Notes: generated from the sequence alone by a model not told the origin. A stretch of DNA of 7,075 nucleotides from JAAFGT01 sp041485165 (GCA_041485165.1 JBGPJC010000157.1:1-7075), one strand, 5' to 3'; numbered from the stretch's first letter, positions 1 to 5,915 are shown. A program made the numbers and translations.

Positions 1-126
1 CTCCTGCCGCGAGCCGGTGCGGATCCACATGCCGATGCTGGCCGAGCGCACGTGTTCCATGGCCTCGGTGATCACCACCAGGCCGTTGGGCAATACCTCC
101 CGCTGAATGTGGCGCGGTTCATTCAT
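1..126 (-). CDS. M16 family zinc peptidase, N-terminal fragment
   Basis: The first 42 codons of a gene that runs off the left edge. The peptide has the opening strand typical of the M16 (pitrilysin / mitochondrial processing peptidase-like) family: LPNGLVVITE (residues 12-21), then HVRSASIGMWIRTGSRQE (25-42). In this family that segment precedes the inverted zinc motif HxxEH, which would lie just outside the window. Members are soluble or periplasmic metalloproteases, and many bacterial copies lack catalytic residues, so activity cannot be judged here. The ATG at 126 is the only start in this frame before upstream sequence that does not look coding; only a weak AGG precedes it. An overlapping ATG at 122 is in another frame. 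It lies 181 nt downstream of the cysteine dioxygenase gene on the same strand and may have its own promoter. Family assignment is fairly sure; function is not. Confidence 0.82.
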   Translation of the reverse strand, partial: MNEPRHIQREVLPNGLVVITEAMEHVRSASIGMWIRTGSRQE

Positions 127-307
127 CCTGATTCACTTGTTACCGATCAGACTAAGAAACCAAAATGGAAGGAGCTAAGCCACTGAAACCCAGCTTCTGG
201 CAGCGCTTGCTTCTGGAGATACTACCTCTCTATTAGACGCCGAAAACGGCGGGGACGCAACTGCTCCGTGGCGGGTAGGTAACCGGCGAAAAAACAGCAA
301 GGTGCGG
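127..307. other. Intergenic gap between cysteine dioxygenase and M16 peptidase genes
   Basis: This stretch is visibly richer in A and T than its neighbours, which fits a promoter and leader region for the M16 gene. It holds a T6 run on the minus strand (289-294), 13 nt past the cysteine dioxygenase stop, without a convincing hairpin before it. It also holds a small perfect hairpin at 238-251 (CGCCG, loop AAAA, CGGCG). A 23-codon plus-strand reading frame at 165-236 is reported separately as a finding. No RNA gene or repeat is recognised. Confidence 0.5.
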
Positions 308-886
308 TCAGGCGTGGCCCTCTTCCGGGTTCCTGCGGCCGAATTCGCTGGTGTAGTGCAGGGGAACATCGTAGTAAGTGCCTTTCTCGGGTTCGTAGAC
401 CTCGCAAGTGTCGTACGGGTGTGAATAGACGTGCACGGAAACCGCCCGCTGCTCGAACTCAGGCAGGTTCAGCACCTGGTGGACCGGGGCGTGGGGCGCC
501 ACCGCGGCGGGATGCGTGTCATTCATCTCATACGTGTCGGTGTGCGCCAAACGGCAGCGGCCAGTGCTGGTGTCGCGCTGCTCGACGCGGAAATTCTGCA
601 CCTGCAGCCGCCCGACGGGCACGGCCATCCAGCAATTCTGGTCGCGGTGATTGTGGATCTGGCTGAACTGGCCCGACTCCCAGCAGATGGCCAGGACTTC
701 GAACAGCTCGCACTTGTGGATCAGGTTGCGCGTGTAACTTCCCAGCGACCAGTTCAGATAACGCGTCAGCGTTCTGGGTTCAATGCCGCGGTCCATCAGA
801 TATCCGAAAACATATTCCAGGGTGAATTGCGGCTTCGCCAGCGCGGACAGCCCTTTGACCCACTCGCTGATTTCCAGTTTTTCCAT
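308..886 (-). CDS. Cysteine dioxygenase (cupin, Arg-type)
   Basis: Predicted mononuclear Fe(II) cupin that oxidises L-cysteine with O2 to cysteine sulfinic acid in the cytoplasm. The protein is 192 aa, close to the usual ~200. Iron ligands are visible as H78 and H80 (IHNHRDQNCW) and H136 (VHQVLN). YTRN at 51-54 matches the mammalian motif holding the carboxylate-binding arginine, so R53 marks an Arg-type enzyme rather than a mercaptopropionate dioxygenase. S150, H152 and Y154 (SVHVYS) match the Ser-His-Tyr triad of mammalian enzymes, and C85 sits where the mammalian Cys that crosslinks to that Tyr is found. The start is the ATG at 886, preceded by a strong AGGAGGT (891-897); the frame extends to 928 but without a ribosome site there. 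It is divergent from rlmN. No obvious defect. Confidence 0.93.
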   Translation of the reverse strand: MEKLEISEWVKGLSALAKPQFTLEYVFGYLMDRGIEPRTLTRYLNWSLGSYTRNLIHKCELFEVLAICWESGQFSQIHNHRDQNCWMAVPVGRLQVQNFRVEQRDTSTGRCRLAHTDTYEMNDTHPAAVAPHAPVHQVLNLPEFEQRAVSVHVYSHPYDTCEVYEPEKGTYYDVPLHYTSEFGRRNPEEGHA

Positions 887-915
887 GGCGACCTCCTGCT
901 GGCCGATTTCAAGAA

Positions 916-921
916 AGTATA
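916..921 (-). promoter_or_regulatory. Candidate -10 element for cysteine dioxygenase
   Basis: The minus strand reads TATACT, a 5/6 match to the sigma-70 -10 consensus, ending 30 nt before the ATG at 886. That would give a leader of roughly 23 nt containing the AGGAGGT ribosome site. No good -35 is seen at normal spacing. A 5-bp hairpin (GCCGC, loop AAAG, GCGGC; 922-935) abuts it upstream and could be an operator or chance. Confidence 0.4.
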
Positions 922-967
922 GCCGCAAAGGCGGCAGCCGGGCGCGTAAATTGTGGCCCGTTGCCCA

Positions 968-976
968 TGCTAAACT
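968..976 (+). promoter_or_regulatory. Candidate extended -10 for rlmN
   Basis: TGCTAAACT contains the TGn extension followed by a 4/6 match to TATAAT. It would start transcription near 982 and leave a leader of about 20 nt before the GTG at 1004. No convincing -35 is seen. Position supports it more than sequence does. Confidence 0.3.
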
Positions 977-1003
977 GAATCTTTTCCACTTGGAGTGGCG
1001 GCT

Positions 1004-2074
1004 GTGCCGGTCGAACTGCTCGGAAAATCATACAGGGAACTGCGGGACTGGATGGTCGCAGCAGGCGTGCCCGCCTATCGCGGCGCCCAGCTCTATCACG
1101 CGCTGTACGCCGAGCGGCGGGGCGACTTCGCCTCGATGACCACGTTGCCGGAGGCCCTACGCGCGCGTCTGGCAACCGAAGCGCGCATCACGCCGCCGCG
1201 CATTTCCCGCCGCTACCAGTCTACGGACGGCTCGGTGCGCTACGTTTTTCCCCTGGAGACTTCCGGGGAGCAGCGGCCGGCAACCGTGGAAGCGGTCTTT
1301 ATGCCTGCGGAGAGCCGCCAGACGATCTGTATTTCGACCCAAGCCGGCTGCGCCGTGGACTGCCACTTCTGTCTCACCGCCACGCTCGGCCTGGTGCGCA
1401 ACCTCACGCCCGGAGAGATTATCGGCCAGGTGCTGGTGGCGCTTGAGGAGAACAAAGAAAAACTCCTGCCGCGCACGAATGTGGTGCTGATGGGACAGGG
1501 CGAGCCGCTGCTGAACTACGACGCGGTGATGGCTGCGGTGCGCATTGTGCAGGATCCGAATGGGGTGGGGCTCTCTCCCAAGCACGTCACGCTTTCGACC
1601 AGCGGGATTGTGCCCGGCATCGAGCGCCTGGCGCAGGAGCCGGCGCCGCAGCGGCCCAAGCTGGCAATTTCTCTGAATGCTTCGAACGACGAGCAGCGCG
1701 AGCGCATCATGCCCATCAACCGCAAGTACCCGCTGGCGACACTATTGGGCGCATGCCGCCGCTATCCGTTGCGGCCCTGGGAACGGCTGACCTTTGAGTA
1801 TGTGCTGCTGGGCGGTGTGAACGATTCCACGGACGACGCCCGGCAGGTGGTGCGGCTGCTCTCCGGCCTTCGTGCCAAGGTAAACCTCATCCCGTGGAAT
1901 CCCGGCGAGCTGCCCTTCTCGCCGCCCGCGGCTGAACGCCTCGAGGAGTTCCGCCGCATCCTCGCCGAAAAAGATCTCCCCGCCTTCGTGCGCTACTCGC
2001 GCGGCCAGGACGTCTTCGCCGCCTGCGGCCAGCTGGCGGTCATCGAATCATCTGGCGCCGTGCCCCTCACCTAA
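1004..2074 (+). CDS. rlmN: 23S rRNA (adenine2503-C2)/tRNA (adenine37-C2) methyltransferase RlmN
   Basis: Radical-SAM enzyme that methylates C2 of A2503 in 23S rRNA and A37 in a subset of tRNAs. The 356-aa product has the full family layout: an N-terminal helical domain; the conserved Glu in VEAVFMP (E96); the [4Fe-4S] motif CAVDCHFC (C116, C120, C123; Cx3Cx2C); MGQGEPLLNYD (163-173) for SAM binding; LSTSG (197-201); and the C-terminal methyl-carrying cysteine in AACGQLA (C341). The mechanism in E. coli uses that cysteine plus the second cysteine of the cluster region, and both are present. The start is taken as the GTG at 1004 because TGGAG (991-995) sits 8 nt upstream; an in-frame GTG at 995 would overlap that site. 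It is divergent from cysteine dioxygenase. Its stop overlaps the end of the converging CDP-alcohol transferase gene by 8 bp. Confidence 0.96.
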   Translation: MPVELLGKSYRELRDWMVAAGVPAYRGAQLYHALYAERRGDFASMTTLPEALRARLATEARITPPRISRRYQSTDGSVRYVFPLETSGEQRPATVEAVFMPAESRQTICISTQAGCAVDCHFCLTATLGLVRNLTPGEIIGQVLVALEENKEKLLPRTNVVLMGQGEPLLNYDAVMAAVRIVQDPNGVGLSPKHVTLSTSGIVPGIERLAQEPAPQRPKLAISLNASNDEQRERIMPINRKYPLATLLGACRRYPLRPWERLTFEYVLLGGVNDSTDDARQVVRLLSGLRAKVNLIPWNPGELPFSPPAAERLEEFRRILAEKDLPAFVRYSRGQDVFAACGQLAVIESSGAVPLT

Positions 2075-2750
2075 GCGGTTCGGCGCGGTAGAGCATCAGG
2101 GTATGTTTCGCGGTGGCGGCGAGAGTCATCAACAACATCCCTGCGCCGCCGATGACGCCGCCGACATCAAACAGCCGATAGCTGTCCTCACCAACGCGCA
2201 CCATCGGCACGCCGGTATAGAAATACAGGGCCAGGTTTCCGACCGCGAGCAGGATGCGCAACTCCGTGGGGCCAAATCCTCCGAAGGACATGTGAAACGT
2301 CCCCACGGTATAGGTGGCCAGGTAAACCTCGATGGACAGCAGGTAGTAGACGATCAGTAGGCCGGCGACCACACGCGGGCTCATGTACCCCGATAGCGCC
2401 AGCCCGGAGAGTAGAAACAGCGCGCCAAAACTGTCCACGATGTGGTCCACGTAGAAGCCGTAGCGCGGGCGCTGCTGGTTGCGGACACGCGCCAGCGTGC
2501 CGTCCAGGCTGTCACCAAACCAATTCACCGCTAGCCAGAAGATCACCAGCAGCAATCCGCGGCGGTCGGTTCGCGCCATCCAGTAAGAAAGACCGGCGCC
2601 CAGCATGGCCAGCAGGCTGAGCGTGGTCAGTTGATCGGAAGTCACCCACCGCGGCAACCGCGCGGCAATCCACAGCAGGCATTTCTTCTCGATCCCGGCG
2701 AGGAAACTCAACTGGGCGCGCTCGGCCGACTGGAATTTTCCTTCAGGCAT
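2067..2750 (-). CDS. CDP-alcohol phosphatidyltransferase family membrane protein
   Basis: Integral membrane enzyme of the family that transfers a phosphoalcohol group from a CDP-alcohol to an acceptor hydroxyl. The family signature is complete: D80, D83, G84, A87, R88, then G98, D102 and D106 (Dx2DGx2AR...Gx3Dx3D), which coordinates the metal and the CDP moiety. The 227-aa product has several hydrophobic segments (about 41-59, 66-79, 108-121, 127-147, 165-180, 197-213), consistent with the roughly six-helix fold. The acceptor cannot be read from sequence, so phosphatidylglycerophosphate, phosphatidylinositol and choline/ethanolamine products are all possible. The ATG at 2750 is chosen over one at 2795 because AGGGGGAGA lies just upstream (2756-2764). 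It follows pgeF on the same strand after 124 nt and overlaps the 3' end of rlmN by 8 bp. Confidence 0.9.
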   Translation of the reverse strand: MPEGKFQSAERAQLSFLAGIEKKCLLWIAARLPRWVTSDQLTTLSLLAMLGAGLSYWMARTDRRGLLLVIFWLAVNWFGDSLDGTLARVRNQQRPRYGFYVDHIVDSFGALFLLSGLALSGYMSPRVVAGLLIVYYLLSIEVYLATYTVGTFHMSFGGFGPTELRILLAVGNLALYFYTGVPMVRVGEDSYRLFDVGGVIGGAGMLLMTLAATAKHTLMLYRAEPLR

Positions 2751-2795
2751 TCCGGTCTCCCCCTGGACGTGCTGGACACAGGAGCGTCCGGGCAA

Positions 2796-2824
2796 AGCGT
2801 AAGCCGAGGGTGGCCTGATTGCAA
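2796..2824 (-). promoter_or_regulatory. Weak candidate promoter for the CDP-alcohol transferase gene
   Basis: Read on the minus strand: TTGCAA (2819-2824), a 17-nt spacer, then TACGCT (2796-2801). The -35 matches 4/6 and the -10 only 3/6. It lies in the 124-nt gap after pgeF, so the gene may have its own promoter, but read-through from pgeF is equally possible. Confidence 0.2.
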
Positions 2825-2874
2825 ATTGAGAGGCGCTAAAGGGCCGGCGTTAACAGATGCAAATAGGAGAATGT

Positions 2875-3843
2875 TCAGCGAGCAGGCGAGTTCTTGGGAC
2901 GAATGCCGATGACCGCCATCATCCGGCCGGTGCGGCCGCGTTCGCGGCGGTGGCTGAACAGAAGATCGGTGCGACACGCAGTGCAAAGGTCGCTGGCGAC
3001 AATCGCGCCGGCGGGAACGCCGGCGTCAAGCAACTGCCAGCGATTGGCGGCGTGCAGGTCGAGCTGAGCGCGCGGCGGGGAGGGTGGGTGGCCGGGCGGG
3101 GACTGAGAGAGCCAGGGCAATGGCGTGGCTTCTTCGCCGCGAGCCAGCGGCTCGAAAGGTCCATCGAACCAATCGCGCGCCGCGGCAAACTGCGCGGCAA
3201 AGGCGGTGACCACCTCCGGCCCCACCTCGTAGCAGCACCGTCCAATGGCCGGGCCGAGCGCGGCGACGATGTCGCCCGGGCGCGTGCCCATCTCCATTCT
3301 CATTCGCCCCACCGTTTTCTGGACGATGCGCCGCAGCGTGCCGCGCCAGCCGGCATGGACCGCGGCCACCACGCGCTGCCGGACGTCGGCCAGCAGAATG
3401 GGCACGCAGTCCGCGGTCTGTACGGCCAGAAGCAGGCCAGGCTGGCGGGTGATGAGCGCATCGCCGCGCAGGCTGCCGGCGGAACTTTTTCGCACCACGT
3501 GGATGATGTCGGTGTGCCGCTGGCGCAGTGTGACCAGGGACATCGCGGGCGCACCCAGAGCGGCCAGCAGCCGCGCGCGGTTGGCCTGCAGCGCTTCGCT
3601 GGAATCCCACTCCGTCGAGCCGAGGTTGAACACAGACTTGCCGTCCAGAGCGCTGTGGCCACCTTTTCGTGTGCTGAAGCCGTGAACCAGGCCATCAAAC
3701 CGCGCGAACTCGCCAGCCTGCAAGAGGACGATACCCAGTGCGCGGCGCTTGCTCCAAACGGCAGGCGCAGCCTTACGCCGCGGTGCCGGCGAGCGGCGCG
3801 GCGGCGTGTTGCGGCGGAGTTTTTGTGCCGGCGACTTCATCAT
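2875..3843 (-). CDS. pgeF: Peptidoglycan editing factor PgeF (YfiH / multicopper polyphenol oxidase-like family)
   Basis: Zinc/copper-binding protein of the YfiH/DUF152 family. E. coli PgeF (YfiH) prevents L-Ser replacing L-Ala in peptidoglycan stems; mammalian FAMIN/LACC1 belongs to the same fold and acts on purine nucleosides. Family landmarks in the 322-aa product are GLVHGFSTRKGG (51-62), QRHTDIIH (108-115), TADC (143-146), VHAGWRG (162-168), LGPAIGRCCYEVG (196-208) and DLCTACR (285-291), then FSHRRERGRTGR (296-307). The predicted metal ligands H110, C146 and H163 are all present. It is longer than the usual ~250 aa because of a basic Arg/Pro/Lys-rich N-terminus (about 1-35) and a proline-rich insert (about 230-258). 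The start is uncertain: ATG at 3843 or 3840, with TTG at 3849 possible, and none has a clear ribosome site. Confidence 0.9.
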   Translation of the reverse strand: MMKSPAQKLRRNTPPRRSPAPRRKAAPAVWSKRRALGIVLLQAGEFARFDGLVHGFSTRKGGHSALDGKSVFNLGSTEWDSSEALQANRARLLAALGAPAMSLVTLRQRHTDIIHVVRKSSAGSLRGDALITRQPGLLLAVQTADCVPILLADVRQRVVAAVHAGWRGTLRRIVQKTVGRMRMEMGTRPGDIVAALGPAIGRCCYEVGPEVVTAFAAQFAAARDWFDGPFEPLARGEEATPLPWLSQSPPGHPPSPPRAQLDLHAANRWQLLDAGVPAGAIVASDLCTACRTDLLFSHRRERGRTGRMMAVIGIRPKNSPAR

Positions 3844-3855
3844 GCGCAAAACGAC

Positions 3856-3861
3856 AGTATA
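3856..3861 (-). promoter_or_regulatory. Candidate -10 element for pgeF
   Basis: The minus strand reads TATACT (5/6 to consensus) only 13 nt before the ATG at 3843. That would put the transcript start near 3849 and make the message almost leaderless, which fits the absence of a ribosome site. It overlaps the acpS -10 on the opposite strand. No good -35 is visible. Confidence 0.35.
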
Positions 3862-3863
3862 AT
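3858..3863 (+). promoter_or_regulatory. Candidate -10 element for acpS (consensus TATAAT)
   Basis: A perfect TATAAT 78 nt upstream of the acpS start. At 17-nt spacing the -35 position reads CTTCAT, a poor match, so the promoter would depend on the -10. The resulting leader (about 3870-3941) contains a small hairpin, CTGCC (3892-3896) with GGCAG (3903-3907). Confidence 0.4.
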
Positions 3864-3941
3864 CCGTCTGCGGCGTAAACGATTGGCTGGTCTGCCTCCC
3901 CCGGCAGGCCTCTACTCACACGCCCCGCCGGAGACATCCAA

Positions 3942-4319
3942 TTGATCGTTGGCCTGGGAACGGACATCGCGGAGATTGACCGCATCGAGAAAGCTATCGG
4001 GCGGCACGGCGACAATTTCCTGCGGCGCATTTTCACCGCGCAAGAGATGGCCTATTGCGACGGGCACCGCAACCGCGCAGAGCGCTATGCCGCGCGCTTT
4101 GCGGCAAAGGAAGCGGCCATGAAGGCGCTGGGCACCGGCTGGCGGAAGGGAGTCCGCTGGCTGGACATCGAAGTGGTGCGCGCGCCGGAAGGCAAGCCAA
4201 CTCTTCGCCTGGCAGGGCGCGCAGCCGAGTTTGCGAAAGAACTCGGGGTCAAGAACATCTCGATGACCTTAACGCATTCGGGGAATACCGCCTTGGCGCA
4301 GGTGATCTTCGAGGATTGA
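3942..4319 (+). CDS. acpS: Holo-[acyl-carrier-protein] synthase AcpS
   Basis: Transfers 4'-phosphopantetheine from CoA to the conserved serine of apo-acyl carrier protein, activating fatty acid synthesis in the cytoplasm. The 125-aa product is the standard size for a trimeric AcpS-type phosphopantetheinyl transferase. The two family signatures are intact: GLGTDIAEIDRI (4-15) with Mg2+ ligand D8, and RFAAKEAAMKALGTG (52-66) with Mg2+ ligand E57. The end carries the SMTLTHSGNTALAQV strand (107-121). The start is a TTG at 3942, chosen because the protein aligns at its first residue with the family and GGAGA (3930-3934) lies 7 nt upstream. It is divergent from pgeF and converges on mtaB, with a palindromic repeat in between. 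The TTG start could keep translation low. Confidence 0.95.
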   Translation: MIVGLGTDIAEIDRIEKAIGRHGDNFLRRIFTAQEMAYCDGHRNRAERYAARFAAKEAAMKALGTGWRKGVRWLDIEVVRAPEGKPTLRLAGRAAEFAKELGVKNISMTLTHSGNTALAQVIFED

Positions 4320-4330
4320 ACGACGAAGAG

Positions 4331-4430
4331 ATTAACACGGAGGAAACAGAGACACGGAGAACACGGAGAAGACAAATAAGAGAGACTATCCAGCGGATAT
4401 TCTGTGATCTCTGTGTCCTCTGTGTTGATT
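4331..4430. repeat. Imperfect palindromic repeat of the 'cacggag' type; possible bidirectional terminator
   Basis: Positions 4334-4352 pair with 4408-4426: of 19 positions, 17 are Watson-Crick and one more is a G-U pair on plus-strand RNA. After a one-base bulge the stem continues as 4353-4358 with 4401-4406. The loop is about 42 nt. The left side also repeats the unit ACACGGAG three times (4335-4342, 4352-4359 and 4361-4368, the first in a slightly different context). Sequences of this kind (acacggag... and ...ctctgtgtcctctgtg) recur in many environmental genomes, where they give rise to false small ORFs. Here it fills the gap between the converging acpS and mtaB stops, followed on the plus strand by T5 (4437-4441), so it could end both transcripts. 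The hairpin is seen directly; dispersal and function are inferred. Confidence 0.75.
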
Positions 4431-4449
4431 CGGAAGTTTTTGGAACTCC

Positions 4450-5802
4450 CTACACGGGCGCGGAGAGTCCCGCCGGGCTGAGCCGCACGTCCAGCCAGGT
4501 GTTGGCCGGCCAATTGCCCGCAACGCGCACGCGCAAGTAATTCCCGCTGAGTGCCTCCGTCCATTTTGCGCCCTCCTCACTCCCAGAACGATGCAGCGTC
4601 AGGACGCGCAGCATCTTCCCCGCCTGAGCGGCGCGAAACGCCGCACTCTTCTGTGCTCCGAGAGCACGCAGCTCGCGGCTCCGGCGCTGAATGACCACCG
4701 CAGGCAAATCCTCGCCCAGCCGCGCGGCTTCCGTGCCAGGGCGCTTAGAAAACGAGAAGGGATGAAGATAGGTGAAGGGCAGCCGCTCGGTGAACTCGAG
4801 CGTGAGCCGATGGTCCTCTTCGGTCTCGCCGGGGAAGCCGGCAATCACGTCCGCGCCGATAGCGGCGTCCGGTAGGCGTTCGGCAATCCATTCCACCCGG
4901 CGCGCATAGTGCTCGGCGCGATACCAGCGATGCATCGCCGCCAGGATGCGGTCGGAAGCCGACTGCAGAGGGATGTGGAAGTGCGGCGCGAGGCGGCCGG
5001 TCCCAGCGACCAGCTCGACCAGGTCTCGGGTCACGTCCATGGGCTCAATCGAGCTGAGCCGCAGGCGGTCGAGGCGCGTCTCGCCGAGGATGCGCCGGAT
5101 CAAGTCGCCGAATTCCGCGCGTGGTGATAGGTCGCGCCCGTAGCTCCCCAGATTGATGCCGCTCAGGACCACTTCCTTCGCGCCGGCAGCGGCCAGCCGG
5201 GAGATCTCCTCGACCACGCGCGCCGGCGGCAAGCTGCGGCTGCGCCCGCGAACCAGTGGAATCACGCAGTAAGCGCAGCGGTTGTTGCAGCCGTCCTGGA
5301 TTTTCAGCACCGGCCGCGTGCGCCCGCCCTCGCCGCCAAGAACAGGCGCCACAAGCACGTCGGAAATCTCGAAAATATTTCCGGTCAGGATTTTCGCCGG
5401 AGCGCTGGCCAGAGATGGCACGCCGCTCTCGAGGGTCGCGAGCGGAAAGAAGTTCCCCGCAGTTGTGGCGGCATCGAGCAGACCGGCGATATGCGCCTGG
5501 TGCGAGTTGCCCACCACCCAGGCGACACCGGGCATCGCCGCTAGGTCTTCCGGCGCGCGCTGCGCGTAGCAGCCGGTGGCCAGAATGCGCGACGCCGGAC
5601 GTGCGGCGTGGAGGTGACGGATGGACTCTCGCGCTTGCGCATCGGCAGCGGCGGTTACGGTACAGGTGTTCACCACGACCACATCGGCGCAGGCTGCTTC
5701 GCTCGCGCGGGCATAGCCGCGGGTCAGGAGTTGCGCCTCGATGGCCGCGGCATCGGCTTGCGTCGCGCGACAGCCGAAGTTCTGGATGTAAAACGTCGCC
5801 AT
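4450..5802 (-). CDS. mtaB: tRNA t6A37 methylthiotransferase MtaB
   Basis: Radical-SAM methylthiotransferase that converts N6-threonylcarbamoyl-adenosine 37 of ANN-decoding tRNAs to its 2-methylthio form (ms2t6A). The 450-aa product has the three-part layout. The N-terminal UPF0004 domain has auxiliary-cluster cysteines C11 (QNFGCRATQ), C47 (NTCTVTAAAD) and C78 (ATGCYAQR). The radical-SAM domain has CNNRCAYC (C172, C176, C179). A C-terminal TRAM-like RNA-binding region spans about 385-445. NTCTVTA, RGRSRSLPP (185-193) and VVLSGINLGSYG (211-222) fit MtaB better than MiaB or RimO. The ATG at 5802 begins the family-typical first strand, but no clear ribosome site precedes it. It converges on acpS and is divergent from the small membrane protein gene. 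Confidence 0.94.
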   Translation of the reverse strand: MATFYIQNFGCRATQADAAAIEAQLLTRGYARASEAACADVVVVNTCTVTAAADAQARESIRHLHAARPASRILATGCYAQRAPEDLAAMPGVAWVVGNSHQAHIAGLLDAATTAGNFFPLATLESGVPSLASAPAKILTGNIFEISDVLVAPVLGGEGGRTRPVLKIQDGCNNRCAYCVIPLVRGRSRSLPPARVVEEISRLAAAGAKEVVLSGINLGSYGRDLSPRAEFGDLIRRILGETRLDRLRLSSIEPMDVTRDLVELVAGTGRLAPHFHIPLQSASDRILAAMHRWYRAEHYARRVEWIAERLPDAAIGADVIAGFPGETEEDHRLTLEFTERLPFTYLHPFSFSKRPGTEAARLGEDLPAVVIQRRSRELRALGAQKSAAFRAAQAGKMLRVLTLHRSGSEEGAKWTEALSGNYLRVRVAGNWPANTWLDVRLSPAGLSAPV

Positions 5803-5831
5803 GGATCGGGAGAGTGAAGCTTGCCCCAGTC

Positions 5832-5840
5832 AGTATACCA
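5832..5840 (-). promoter_or_regulatory. Candidate extended -10 promoter for mtaB
   Basis: The minus strand reads TGGTATACT, a TGn extension plus a 5/6 -10 hexamer, ending 30 nt before the mtaB ATG. The leader would be about 23 nt. No -35 is seen at normal spacing, which extended -10 promoters can tolerate. The same TATACT hexamer at the same 30-nt distance precedes the cysteine dioxygenase gene. Confidence 0.45.
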
Positions 5841-5874
5841 ATCCGCTGGCCAAGCTCACCGCAACGCTTCCGGC

Positions 5875-5903
5875 TCGACCGGGAGGCCCGGCTGGGCTAC
5901 ACT
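5875..5903 (+). promoter_or_regulatory. Candidate promoter for the small membrane protein gene
   Basis: TCGACC (5875-5880), a 17-nt spacer and TACACT (5898-5903), each matching 4/6 of the sigma-70 consensus. Transcription would start about 6 nt before the ATG at 5916, giving an almost leaderless message. Weak on sequence alone. Confidence 0.25.
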
Positions 5904-5915
5904 TTGGGAAGGGTT

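Noticed and set aside
431..922. Plus-strand open frame of 163 codons antisense to cysteine dioxygenase
   Set aside because: It lies opposite a gene with intact catalytic residues; its peptide matches no family and reflects GC-rich complementary-strand openness.
3892..3907. Riboswitch or attenuator in the acpS leader
   Set aside because: Only a 5-bp hairpin with a C-rich loop is present; no known riboswitch core or terminator pair is visible.
2857..3945. Plus-strand open frame of 362 codons antisense to pgeF
   Set aside because: Longer than pgeF itself, but low-complexity (Ala/Arg/Gly), with no recognisable motif, while the opposite strand carries the full PgeF motif set.
4331..4430. CRISPR array from the repeated ACACGGAG units
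   Set aside because: Units are only 8 nt, irregularly spaced with no spacers, and form one hairpin.
4320..4540. Short open frames across the cacggag repeat on both strands
   Set aside because: They translate the repeat into low-complexity peptides (for example NTEDTEITE), a known source of false gene calls.
4450..5802. Assignment as MiaB or RimO
   Set aside because: The NTCTVTA, RGRSRS and SGINLGSYG motifs and overall length fit MtaB better.
5256..5915. N-terminal part of a 275-codon plus-strand frame running into the small membrane protein
   Set aside because: It is antisense to mtaB and Arg/Ser-rich. Only the last 55 codons from the ATG at 5916 look coding, so the long form is not annotated.
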